Source of the DNA: JAAGZL01 sp050288625
GTDB lineage: Bacteria > Pseudomonadota > Gammaproteobacteria > Chromatiales > Chromatiaceae
Direction: 5' to 3'
DNA: 14,898 nt
NCBI GenBank assembly: GCA_050288625.1
Contig: JBNKEE010000041.1
Location: 1 to 14,898 of the forward strand
Below, in pieces: positions 1-5,865 of the stretch (its first letter is position 1; each line of letters opens with the position of its first letter). The translations under genes were made by a program, and so were the position numbers. The notes below the pieces were generated by a model that did no database searches, was not told the DNA's origin, and saw only the letters and a list, made by a program, of their open reading frames with translations.

Positions 1-10
1 ATCTTGCCAT
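1..10 (-). CDS. rpsD: 30S ribosomal protein S4, first codons only (partial)
   Basis: Only the first ten coding bases are inside the window: ATG GCA AGA T on the minus strand, giving Met-Ala-Arg, which is how S4 of Proteobacteria begins (MAR...). A GGAG ribosome-binding motif lies about ten bases upstream, between this ATG and the rpsK stop, and the gap is 16 bases. The identification rests mainly on position, since rpsD follows rpsM and rpsK in the alpha operon of Gammaproteobacteria. In that family S4 is a primary 16S rRNA binder and also the translational repressor of its own operon. The remainder of the gene lies beyond the left edge, so nothing about its integrity can be said. Confidence 0.75.
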
Positions 11-26
11 TTTTGCTTAACTCCGA

Positions 27-416
27 TCAGACTCGACGCTTTTTGGGGGGACGACAACCATTGTGTGGAATGGGCGTGACGTCTGTAATACTTGTAATCT
101 TGAAACCGGCATTGTTCAGGGCACGTACTGCGGAATCACGACCAGGACCAGGACCATTTACTTCCACATCCAGATTCTTCAAGCCATACTCTTTTGCCTT
201 CTCGCAGGCGCGATCAGCTGCAACCTGGGCAGCGAAAGGAGTGCTCTTGCGCGAACCACGAAAACCAGAACCACCAGAGGTTGCCCAAGATAGGGCATTA
301 CCCTGCCTGTCGGTAATAGTAATGATCGTATTGTTGAACGACGCATGAATATGTGCCACACCGTCGGTTACCACCTTGGTGATCTTCTTGCGTGCGCGGC
401 TAGTTGGTTTTGCCAT
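27..416 (-). CDS. rpsK: 30S ribosomal protein S11
   Basis: The product is 129 residues, the same length as E. coli S11. S11 sits on the platform of the small subunit, contacts 16S rRNA and S7, and helps form the E-site region near the mRNA exit. Diagnostic stretches are HIHASFNNTIITITDRQGN near residues 22-40, SGGSGFRGSRKSTPFAAQ in the middle, and the glycine- and proline-rich VNGPGPGRDSA followed by TPIPHNGCRPPKKRRV at the C terminus. The ATG is preceded by an AGGA motif. The gene is second in the alpha operon, 66 bases after rpsM and 16 bases before rpsD. The gap before it holds a stem-loop that is listed separately. Nothing in the reading frame is unusual. Confidence 0.98.
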   Translation of the reverse strand: MAKPTSRARKKITKVVTDGVAHIHASFNNTIITITDRQGNALSWATSGGSGFRGSRKSTPFAAQVAADRACEKAKEYGLKNLDVEVNGPGPGRDSAVRALNNAGFKITSITDVTPIPHNGCRPPKKRRV

Positions 417-450
417 TGCCTAGTTCCTACAAACTCTTGTCTATGTATTC

Positions 451-468
451 CCTGCCCACCTGGACAGG
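451..468 (-). promoter_or_regulatory. Stem-loop in the rpsM-rpsK gap
   Basis: In the sense (minus-strand) RNA, CCTGTCC and GGGCAGG are separated by the four bases AGGT and can form a seven-base-pair stem. One pair is U-G, and the other six are Watson-Crick. On the opposite strand that pair would be a C-A mismatch, so the structure favours the transcript. No run of U follows, so it is not a classical terminator. The stem ends 34 bases before the rpsK start codon. It could affect rpsK translation or mRNA stability or bind a ribosomal protein. Its function is unknown to me. Confidence 0.5.
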
Positions 469-482
469 ACGAAATTCTCTCA

Positions 483-839
483 TTAACGCTTAATCGGGCG
501 ACGCGGACCTTTTCTGGTGCGCGCATTAGTCTTGGTACGCTGACCTCTGATCGGCAGCCCACGACGATGCCTGATACCACGATTACAGCCCAGATCCATC
601 AACCGCTTGATATTCATGGAGATATCACGACGCAGGTCACCCTCTACGGTGTATTTTCCAACCTCTGCGCGCAGGGTATCCACCTCTGCCTCGGTCAGAT
701 CCTGTATCTTTGCGTCTGGTGCAATGCCGGAGGCAGCACAGATCTGTGCAGACCTGGTGCGACCAATTCCGTAGATTGCGGTCAACGCAATTACAGCGTG
801 TTTTCGATCTGGAATATTGACGCCTGCAATTCGGGCCAT
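483..839 (-). CDS. rpsM: 30S ribosomal protein S13
   Basis: The product is 118 residues, the length of E. coli S13. S13 lies in the head of the small subunit, where it forms intersubunit bridges with 23S rRNA and L5 and touches the P-site tRNA through its basic tail. The sequence begins MARIAGVNIPDRKHAVIAL, has the helix-two-turn-helix region with DLRRDISMNIKRLMDLGCNR, and ends in the basic RGQRTKTNARTRKGPRRPIKR tail. Two ATG codons are adjacent. I chose the second because AGGAG at 846-850 is six bases from it and only three from the first, and because family members start MARIAG. It is the first gene of the alpha operon, 95 bases after rpmJ, with a structured leader upstream. Confidence 0.97.
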   Translation of the reverse strand: MARIAGVNIPDRKHAVIALTAIYGIGRTRSAQICAASGIAPDAKIQDLTEAEVDTLRAEVGKYTVEGDLRRDISMNIKRLMDLGCNRGIRHRRGLPIRGQRTKTNARTRKGPRRPIKR

Positions 840-934
840 CATTAACTCCTAATTAAAATAAAAACTACCCGCTTCACGCGCGAAAACGCGTAATCTTATC
901 GGGAAACCATATACAAATCAAGGCGCAACTAAGG
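840..934 (-). promoter_or_regulatory. Candidate alpha-operon leader with alternative stem-loops
   Basis: This 95-base gap between rpmJ and rpsM holds several inverted repeats. ACGCG and CGCGT (876-880 with 887-891) form a five-base-pair stem with a six-base loop. CCCG and CGGG (868-871 with 900-903) can close around it. CAAGGC and GCCTTG (919-924 with 938-943, the latter inside the end of rpmJ) form a six-base-pair stem. That stem competes with a smaller hairpin around the rpmJ stop codon (926-949), because both use the same AAGG. The sense sequence just before the rpsM ribosome-binding site is T-rich. In E. coli S4 binds a pseudoknot at this location and represses rpsM. Whether these stems serve that role here is inference, since I do not recognise the E. 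coli pseudoknot in the sequence. Confidence 0.4.
893..921 (-). promoter_or_regulatory. Possible sigma-70-type promoter for the alpha operon
   Basis: On the minus strand TTGATT (916-921) and TAAGAT (893-898) are separated by exactly 17 bases. Each matches the sigma-70 consensus at four of six positions, including the most conserved TTGA of the -35 box and the TA..AT pattern of the -10 box. Transcription would start near position 886, about 47 bases before the rpsM start codon. Matches of this quality also occur by chance, so this is only a candidate. Read-through from the spc operon is likely in any case. Confidence 0.3.
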
Positions 935-1048
935 TTAGCCTTGGCGTTGTTTATGCCGTCCATCCTTGCAGATAACACGTACTACGCCCTTACGGCGCAC
1001 AATCTTGCAATTACGGCAAATTTTCTTTACTGAAGCCCGAACTTTCAT
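935..1048 (-). CDS. rpmJ: 50S ribosomal protein L36 (zinc-binding form)
   Basis: This very small gene encodes 37 residues beginning MKVRASVKKICRNCKIVRRK and ending in the sequence DGRHKQRQG. L36 binds 23S rRNA near the peptidyl transferase centre and stabilises the late-assembling large subunit. Cys11, Cys14, Cys27 and His32 form the expected zinc ribbon, so this is the zinc-containing version of L36; many genomes also carry a cysteine-free paralogue. E. coli L36 is one residue longer. A strong GGAGA ribosome-binding site lies seven bases before the ATG. The gene follows secY by 37 bases and closes the spc operon, its normal place in Proteobacteria. Confidence 0.97.
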   Translation of the reverse strand: MKVRASVKKICRNCKIVRRKGVVRVICKDGRHKQRQG

Positions 1049-1085
1049 GGCTCTATCTCCAAAAAACTCTCAATTCTTGCTCAAA

Positions 1086-2432
1086 TCAGCGGATCAGACC
1101 TGATCCGCCTCGGCCTTTCAGATTGGCCTTTTTCATCAGACCTTCATACTGGTGCGACGTCAACAGGGCCTGTACCTGGGCCATAAAATCCATAACCACA
1201 ACTACGATGATCAGTAGAGACGTGCCTCCAAAATAGAATGGTACATTCCAACCTACGATCAAAAACTCCGGCAACAGACATACCAGCGTGATATAGATGG
1301 CGCCAGCCATAGTCAGCCTGGACATAACTCCGTCGATGTACTTTGCGGTCTGTTCTCCCGGACGTATACCCGGTACAAAGGCGCCAGATCTCTTCAGATT
1401 GTCCGCTGTCTCCTTGGAATTAAACACCAACGCCGTGTAAAAAAAGCAGAAGAAGACAATAGCAATGGCATATAAGATCACATAGATCGGCTCACCCGGA
1501 GCAATCTTACCCACAATGTCCTGCAACCAACGCATATTTTCCTGCGTCCCTAACCATTGCCCCAGAGTTGAAGGAAACAGGATGATACTCGAAGCAAATA
1601 TGGGAGGTATAACACCAGCCATGTTCAGCTTCAGTGGCAGATGAGTGCTCTGCCCCGCCATCATCTTACGACCCTGCTGGCGCTTAGCGTAGTTTACGGT
1701 GATCCTTCTCTGCCCGCGCTCCACAAAGACGACGAATGCTGTAACCGCAATAGCCAGTATAAACAGCGTTAGCACGGTCATTGCGTTCATCTCACCGGTA
1801 CGCACCAGCTCTAGGGTCCCACCTATCGCTGCCGGCAGGCCTGCTACGATACCACCGAAGATGATCAAGGATATACCGTTACCAATACCTCTCTCGGTGA
1901 TCTGCTCACCCAGCCACATCAAAAACATAGTGCCAGTAACCAGTGAAACCGCAGCAGTAAACACAAACCCCGGCCCTGGGTTAATGACAACCCCCATGCC
2001 GCCCGCAGTCTGGCCCTGCAATGCCACTGAAATACCTATAGCCTGGAACGTTGCAAGAATCACCGTTCCATATCTGGTGTACTGAGTTATCTTACGCCGT
2101 CCTGACTCGCCTTCTTTTTTCAACTGCTCCAAAGTAGGAATCACGGCTGACATCAACTGCATAATAATAGATGCAGAGATATAGGGCATGATACCAAGAG
2201 CAAACAGACTGGCTCGTTTCAACGCACCACCGGAAAACATATTAAACATGTCCAGGATAGTGCCCTGCTGCTGATCAAACATCGCTGCCAGCGCAGCAGG
2301 GTTAACACCCGGAACCGGAATAAAGGTTCCAATACGAAAAACCAGTAACGCTCCCAGCACGAAGAACAGACGCTGACGCAATTCAGTCAGGTGTCCTGCT
2401 GCTAGGGGATTTGGTTTCGAGCCAGTAGCCAT
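1086..2432 (-). CDS. secY: Preprotein translocase subunit SecY
   Basis: SecY is the channel-forming subunit of the SecYEG translocon in the inner membrane. It passes unfolded proteins out with SecA and inserts membrane proteins with the ribosome. The product has 448 residues (E. coli 443). The pattern fits ten membrane segments: the first near residues 20-40, the plug and segment 2 region with FSGGALKRASLFALGIMPYI, and a last segment near 397-415. The cytoplasmic loop carries GAFVPGIRPGEQTAKYIDG, containing the conserved arginine needed for SecA-driven transport, and the C terminus ends in a basic tail. The ATG lies three bases after the rplO stop, with GAAGAG as a likely ribosome-binding site, so translation is probably coupled to L15. 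No key segment is missing. Confidence 0.98.
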   Translation of the reverse strand: MATGSKPNPLAAGHLTELRQRLFFVLGALLVFRIGTFIPVPGVNPAALAAMFDQQQGTILDMFNMFSGGALKRASLFALGIMPYISASIIMQLMSAVIPTLEQLKKEGESGRRKITQYTRYGTVILATFQAIGISVALQGQTAGGMGVVINPGPGFVFTAAVSLVTGTMFLMWLGEQITERGIGNGISLIIFGGIVAGLPAAIGGTLELVRTGEMNAMTVLTLFILAIAVTAFVVFVERGQRRITVNYAKRQQGRKMMAGQSTHLPLKLNMAGVIPPIFASSIILFPSTLGQWLGTQENMRWLQDIVGKIAPGEPIYVILYAIAIVFFCFFYTALVFNSKETADNLKRSGAFVPGIRPGEQTAKYIDGVMSRLTMAGAIYITLVCLLPEFLIVGWNVPFYFGGTSLLIIVVVVMDFMAQVQALLTSHQYEGLMKKANLKGRGGSGLIR

Positions 2433-2435
2433 AAT

Positions 2436-2870
2436 TTACTCTTCGATCTTCCCACCAGCGGCTTCAATGGCCTCTCTGGCGCCCTTGGTTATACCCAGAC
2501 CACGAACAGTAACCGCCTTGTCGATACTGCCGGACAGGATTACCTTGGCCCGCTTGATTACGTGCGGCAGAATATTTGCGTCCTGCAACGCCTTCAGGTC
2601 GATTACATCGGTTTCTACCTTGGCCAGCTCATTCAATCTGACCTCTGCAGTGTATTTGGCCTTACGGGAGGTAAACCCAACTTTTGGGAGACGACGCTGC
2701 AATGGCATCTGACCACCCTCGAATCCCACCTTGTGAAAACCGCCGGAACGTGATTTCTGACCCTTGTGACCACGCCCGCATGTCTTGCCCAGACCGCTAC
2801 CGATGCCGCGACCAACACGCTTGCGGTTCGATTTACTGCCTGGACCTGGCTTAATAGTGTTTAAACGCAT
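2436..2870 (-). CDS. rplO: 50S ribosomal protein L15
   Basis: The product is 144 residues, identical in length to E. coli L15. L15 is a late-assembly large-subunit protein with a long, extended N-terminal arm that threads into 23S rRNA and a globular C-terminal domain. The arm is visible as glycine- and basic-rich sequence containing RVGRGIGSGLGKTCGRGHKG at about residues 18-37, followed by GGFHKVGFEGGQMPLQRRLP. The C-terminal domain ends AREAIEAAGGKIEE. The start codon is one base after the rpmD stop, and GAGGAA inside the end of rpmD provides the ribosome-binding site, so rpmD and rplO are closely coupled. secY follows after three bases. Confidence 0.98.
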   Translation of the reverse strand: MRLNTIKPGPGSKSNRKRVGRGIGSGLGKTCGRGHKGQKSRSGGFHKVGFEGGQMPLQRRLPKVGFTSRKAKYTAEVRLNELAKVETDVIDLKALQDANILPHVIKRAKVILSGSIDKAVTVRGLGITKGAREAIEAAGGKIEE

Positions 2871-2871
2871 C

Positions 2872-3066
2872 TTATGCTTCCTCTTCCCTAACCATGTAGG
2901 AAACCTTGTTCAACATGCCACGGGTAGCAGGGGTATCTTGCACCTCCACGGTCTGGTGCATGCGTCTCAGCCCCAGGCCTCTTACACATGCCTGATGACT
3001 CTTGAGGCGGCCGTTCAAGCTGCGCACCAGCGTGACCTTCATCATCGGAATATTTTTCTTAGCCAT
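2872..3066 (-). CDS. rpmD: 50S ribosomal protein L30
   Basis: The product is 64 residues, a little longer than the 59 of E. coli L30. L30 is a small ferredoxin-like-fold protein on the large subunit that contacts 5S and 23S rRNA. The family core is seen in TLVRSLNGRLKSHQACVRGL, then GLRRMHQTVEVQDTPATRGM and the C-terminal sequence NKVSYMVREEE. The extra length is at the N terminus, MAKKNIPMMKV, where E. coli has MAKTIKI. Two internal ATG codons (residues 8 and 9) could be starts. I kept the first because GGGGT lies five bases upstream of it and because it begins three bases after the rpsE stop. It is coupled to rplO, whose ATG follows one base after the rpmD stop. Confidence 0.95.
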   Translation of the reverse strand: MAKKNIPMMKVTLVRSLNGRLKSHQACVRGLGLRRMHQTVEVQDTPATRGMLNKVSYMVREEEA

Positions 3067-3069
3067 GGT

Positions 3070-3576
3070 TTACCCCAGAATCTCATCTACGCTCTTGCCA
3101 CGTTTGGCGGCAACAGTATCTGCATCATCCATCCCGGTCAGGCCATTGATGGTGGCGCGAACTACGTTCAGCGGATTATTGGTACCGATGCACTTGGCCA
3201 GAACGTTGTGTACGCCAACCACTTCGAATACAGCGCGCATAGCACCGCCGGCGATGATACCGGTACCGGCAGAGGCCGGCTGCATATGCACTCGAGCTGC
3301 GCCATGGCGACCCATCAGTGGATACTGCAGGGTGTCATCTTTCAGTTTTACGCTGCGCATGTTTCTACGAGCATTCTCCATCGCCTTCTGTATGGCTATT
3401 GGAACCTCACGCGCCTTACCGGTACCGAACCCTACCTGCCCGTTGCCGTCACCAACCACGGTCAGCGCGGAAAAACCAAAGATGCGACCACCCTTAACTA
3501 CTTTGGCAACTCGATTGACGTTGACCAGTTTTTCGATGAGGCCGTCGCCTTCCGGATTTACATTGTAATTTGACAT
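3070..3576 (-). CDS. rpsE: 30S ribosomal protein S5
   Basis: The product is 168 residues (E. coli 167). S5 lies at the mRNA entry side of the small subunit, works with S4 in decoding accuracy, and is a known site of spectinomycin-resistance mutations. The N-terminal double-stranded-RNA-binding-like domain contains the sequences VNRVAKVVKGGRIFGFSALT and VVGDGNGQVGFGTGKAREVP. The lysine- and glycine-containing loop KVVKGGR, where spectinomycin mutations arise in other species, looks unaltered. The C-terminal domain contains AGTGIIAGGAMRAVFEVVG and AKCIGTNNPLNVVRAT. A GAGGT site overlaps the rplR stop codon and is well placed for the ATG, indicating translational coupling. rpmD follows after three bases. 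Confidence 0.98.
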   Translation of the reverse strand: MSNYNVNPEGDGLIEKLVNVNRVAKVVKGGRIFGFSALTVVGDGNGQVGFGTGKAREVPIAIQKAMENARRNMRSVKLKDDTLQYPLMGRHGAARVHMQPASAGTGIIAGGAMRAVFEVVGVHNVLAKCIGTNNPLNVVRATINGLTGMDDADTVAAKRGKSVDEILG

Positions 3577-3586
3577 AGCCTATACC

Positions 3587-3943
3587 TCAGAACTTGAGAC
3601 CGTTTTCACGGGCTGCATCAGCCAGGGCCTTAACCCGACCGTGATACTTAAAACCGGAACGATCAAAGGCCACAGTCTCAACTCCAGCCTTCTTGGCACG
3701 TTCAGCAATATACTTGCCCACAATCGCAGCAGCATCGGTATTTCCGGTGCTACCCTTCACCTCTTTCTTTACTGCCTTATCTAGGGTGGATGCACTGGCA
3801 AGAACCTCGGAACTGTTGGGCGCAATGACCTGCGCATACATATGCCGAGGGGTACGAAAAATCGTGAGCCGATTTACTTCCAGCTCTCTGATCTTGGCGC
3901 GAGCACGACGAGCCCTACGCAAACGTTTCATCTTCTTATCCAT
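3587..3943 (-). CDS. rplR: 50S ribosomal protein L18
   Basis: The product is 118 residues (E. coli 117). L18 binds 5S rRNA together with L5 and L25 and anchors it in the central protuberance of the large subunit. A basic N terminus, MDKKMKRLRRARRARAKIRE, is followed by RTPRHMYAQVIAPNSSEVLA and the C-terminal signature VAFDRSGFKYHGRVKALADA. An in-frame TTG lies two codons upstream (3949), but I chose the ATG at 3943. GGGGG at 3950-3954 is six bases from the ATG and directly abuts the TTG, and the family starts MDKK. The gene lies between rplF and rpsE in normal spc order with a ten-base gap to each. Confidence 0.97.
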   Translation of the reverse strand: MDKKMKRLRRARRARAKIRELEVNRLTIFRTPRHMYAQVIAPNSSEVLASASTLDKAVKKEVKGSTGNTDAAAIVGKYIAERAKKAGVETVAFDRSGFKYHGRVKALADAARENGLKF

Positions 3944-3953
3944 CGTCAACCCC

Positions 3954-4487
3954 CTACTTCTTCTTGGCTTCTTTGCGGACTACATGTTCATCCGCATAAC
4001 GGACACCCTTACCCTTGTACGGCTCAGGCGGACGGTAGGAACGAATTACCGCAGCGGCCTGCCCCACCTTCTGCTTATCACAGCCGGAGACTACGATCTC
4101 GGTCTGTGAAGGGGTCTCAACAGTAATGCCCTCAGGCACTTCGTAATCTATCGGATGAGAGAAACCAAGGCTTAGATTCAGCACCTTGCCCTTGGCCTGG
4201 GCGCGATAACCCACACCGACCAACTGCAACTTTTTACTGAATCCTTCACTCACACCAACAACCATGTTGTTGATAAGTGCACGGAATGTGCCGGCCATGG
4301 CCCAACTCTCTTTCGCATCGTCAACCGGAGTTACGGTTAAAACCCCGTCATCCTGGTTGATCTTGACTAACCTGTGAAGAGCCAACTGCATATTACCTTT
4401 GGTCCCCTTCACATTTACCTCGCCATCGGCCATCTTGATCTCTACACCAGAGGGCACGGCAATTGGATTCTTAGCTACACGTGACAT
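3954..4487 (-). CDS. rplF: 50S ribosomal protein L6
   Basis: The product is 177 residues, exactly the E. coli length. L6 lies near the base of the L7/L12 stalk and the sarcin-ricin loop and supports elongation-factor binding; it has two repeated beta-sheet domains. It starts MSRVAKNPIAVPSGVEIKMA. It carries the second-domain sequence KLQLVGVGYRAQAKGKVLNL and FSHPIDYEVP, and ends with the family signature RPPEPYKGKGVRYADEHVVR followed by a lysine tail. GGAGG at 4495-4499 is seven bases from the ATG and is one of the strongest ribosome-binding sites in the window. The gap to rpsH is 14 bases and the gap to rplR is 10. Confidence 0.98.
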   Translation of the reverse strand: MSRVAKNPIAVPSGVEIKMADGEVNVKGTKGNMQLALHRLVKINQDDGVLTVTPVDDAKESWAMAGTFRALINNMVVGVSEGFSKKLQLVGVGYRAQAKGKVLNLSLGFSHPIDYEVPEGITVETPSQTEIVVSGCDKQKVGQAAAVIRSYRPPEPYKGKGVRYADEHVVRKEAKKK

Positions 4488-4501
4488 ATCTAATCCTCCA
4501 A

Positions 4502-4897
4502 TTAGGCAACATAGGCCAGGACTTCACCGCCATGTCCGGCCTTGCGGGCCGCGCGGTCAGTCATCAAGCCTTTGGAGGTTGAAATGATAGCGATACCGAG
4601 TCCTGCACGTACCTTTGGCAACTCTTTTGCGCTCTTATATATGCGAAGGCCTGGGCGGCTAACGCGCTGTATCATGTCGATAACAGGCTCACCCTGAAAG
4701 TACTTGAGCTCGATATTTAAGACAGTCTTGGAACCATCTTCGCTAGTTGAATAATCAAGGATATACCCCTCGTCCTTTAGAACCTGGGCTACCGCCGCCT
4801 TGTTCTTTGAAGCAGGCATTGATATGGCCTTCTTTCCGACCGCCTGTCCGTTTCGGATGCGGGTCAGCATATCCGCGATTGGATCTGACATACTCAT
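4502..4897 (-). CDS. rpsH: 30S ribosomal protein S8
   Basis: The product is 131 residues (E. coli 130). S8 is a primary 16S rRNA binder of the central domain, and in E. coli it represses the spc operon by binding mRNA near the start of rplE. The N terminus MSMSDPIADMLTRIRNGQAV and the C-terminal sequences PGLRIYKSAKELPKV and GIAIISTSKGLMTDRAARKA are family signatures. Met1 and Met3 are both possible starts. I took the first because AGGA lies about nine bases upstream of it and because E. coli S8 also begins with two methionines spaced this way. The 97-base gap before it is much wider than other spc gaps and contains two inverted repeats, listed separately. Confidence 0.97.
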   Translation of the reverse strand: MSMSDPIADMLTRIRNGQAVGKKAISMPASKNKAAVAQVLKDEGYILDYSTSEDGSKTVLNIELKYFQGEPVIDMIQRVSRPGLRIYKSAKELPKVRAGLGIAIISTSKGLMTDRAARKAGHGGEVLAYVA

Positions 4898-4921
4898 TGT
4901 TTATTTTCCTCAGGGTCAGGC

Positions 4922-4936
4922 CGCTGATAACCAGCG
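4922..4936 (-). repeat. Short inverted repeat upstream of rpsH
   Basis: CGCTG and CAGCG flank the five bases GTTAT on the minus strand, giving a perfect five-base-pair stem. It lies 24 bases before the rpsH start codon, just 5' of the AGGA ribosome-binding site. It is short enough to be chance. Its position would allow it to influence S8 translation. Confidence 0.35.
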
Positions 4937-4962
4937 CGATACCCAAACGACTTTAATTATAA

Positions 4963-4981
4963 AGACCCGCAATGCGGATCT
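4963..4981 (-). terminator. Terminator-like stem-loop between rpsN and rpsH
   Basis: In the sense RNA, AGATCCGC and GCGGGTCT are separated by the three bases ATT and can pair over eight positions. Seven pairs are Watson-Crick and one is U-G; on the plus strand that position would be C-A. The stem is preceded by an A-rich stretch and followed by TTATAATTAAAG, which is AU-rich but lacks a long U run. It begins 14 bases after the rpsN stop codon. It could be a weak attenuator that lowers transcription of the distal spc genes, or an mRNA-processing or stability element. A full terminator would be unexpected here because essential genes lie downstream. Confidence 0.4.
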
Positions 4982-4994
4982 GTTTACAAAACTA

Positions 4995-5300
4995 TTACCA
5001 ACTAGCCTTTACCAGACCAGGGATATCACCGCGCATGGCAGCTTCGCGCAGCTTGTTACGGCAAAGCCCAAACTTACGATACACCGCATGTGGACGACCG
5101 CTTGCTCGACAGCGCCTCTGCTGACGGCTTGGGCTGGCGTCACGCGGGAGTTTCTGCAGCTTAGTTACAGCTTCATCAACCTGCTCCGGGCTGCTGGCCG
5201 GACTATTGATGATGCTCTTCAGTTCAGCACGCTTAGCCGCGTACCTTGCTACTGTTTTGGCCCTCTTTTTTTCTCGAGCCAACATGCTTTTCTTTGCCAT
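4995..5300 (-). CDS. rpsN: 30S ribosomal protein S14 (zinc-free form)
   Basis: The product is 101 residues, the same as E. coli S14. S14 is a late-assembling protein of the small-subunit head close to S3 and S10. It begins MAKKSMLAREKKRAKTVARY and ends with the signature GRPHAVYRKFGLCRNKLREA followed by AMRGDIPGLVKASW. The long form has about 40 extra residues in the middle and no paired CxxC zinc motifs, as seen here: the two cysteines are isolated. This is the form usual in Gammaproteobacteria. The ATG is 12 bases after the rplE stop. The upstream ribosome-binding match is weak, so coupling to rplE is likely. An unusually long gap follows before rpsH. Confidence 0.98.
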   Translation of the reverse strand: MAKKSMLAREKKRAKTVARYAAKRAELKSIINSPASSPEQVDEAVTKLQKLPRDASPSRQQRRCRASGRPHAVYRKFGLCRNKLREAAMRGDIPGLVKASW

Positions 5301-5312
5301 AGCTGAATCTAC

Positions 5313-5852
5313 TCAGTTTTTAAATGGGAAATGGAACGCCTCTAGTAACGCACGTCCCTCTTCGTCCGTCTTAGCAGAAGTGGTAATGGTTATATCCAAA
5401 CCACGAATCTTGTCGATCTTGTCGTAATCGATCTCTGGAAACATGATCTGCTCTTTAACACCCATGCTGTAGTTGCCACGCCCATCGAATGATTTCGGAC
5501 TCATGCCGCGAAAATCACGAATACGCGGAATCGCGATATTGATCAGGCGATCCAGGAACTCGTACATGCGTTCACGGCGCAAGGTTACGCTGCAACCAAC
5601 CGGCCAGCCATCACGAATCTTGAAGCCTGCAACTGATTTACGGGCAACATTGATTATCGCCTTCTGTCCAGCAATCTTTTCCAGATCGCCCACGGCGTTT
5701 TCCATAATCTTCTTGTCGGCCACTGCCTCACCCACACCCATATTCAGGGTGATCTTGGTGATACGCGGCACCTCCATCACGCTCTTGAAGCCGAACTTCT
5801 CTTTTAGCTGGCCAACAATCTCGCTCTGGTAGAGTTCTTGTAATCTTGACAT
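5313..5852 (-). CDS. rplE: 50S ribosomal protein L5
   Basis: The product is 179 residues, the same as E. coli. L5 binds 5S rRNA in the central protuberance, forms a bridge with S13, and contacts the P-site tRNA. Clear signatures are ITKITLNMGVGEAVADKKIM near residues 30-49, KSVAGFKIRDGWPVGCSVTL in the middle, and IAIPRIRDFRGMSPKSFDGR followed by GNYSMGVKEQIMFPEIDYDK. The C terminus ends RALLEAFHFPFKN. The ATG is 13 bases after the rplX stop, with an AAGG motif in the overlap. In E. coli the S8 repressor site lies across the beginning of this gene. A short stem is possible at codons 6-9 here but is too weak to call. Confidence 0.98.
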   Translation of the reverse strand: MSRLQELYQSEIVGQLKEKFGFKSVMEVPRITKITLNMGVGEAVADKKIMENAVGDLEKIAGQKAIINVARKSVAGFKIRDGWPVGCSVTLRRERMYEFLDRLINIAIPRIRDFRGMSPKSFDGRGNYSMGVKEQIMFPEIDYDKIDKIRGLDITITTSAKTDEEGRALLEAFHFPFKN

Positions 5853-5865
5853 CTCTATATCTGCC

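Noticed and set aside
345..845. A plus-strand open frame of 166 codons opposite rpsK and rpsM
   Set aside because: It is antisense to S11 and S13, and its composition (many Cys, His and Leu runs) looks like a shadow translation.
2785..3573. A 262-codon open frame on the plus strand opposite rplO, rpmD and rpsE
   Set aside because: It lies wholly antisense to three unmistakable ribosomal-protein genes, spans their junctions, and shows no recognisable domain. Long antisense frames are expected opposite genes with biased codon use.
4800..5306. A plus-strand open frame of 168 codons covering the rpsN-rpsH gap
   Set aside because: Most of it is antisense to rpsN and rpsH. It has no family signature, so the gap is not explained by a gene.
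5824..5834. Possible S8-binding hairpin at codons 6-9 of rplE
   Set aside because: CTCT-ACC-AGAG gives only four base pairs with a three-base loop. The position resembles that of the E. coli S8 site, but the evidence is too weak to call.
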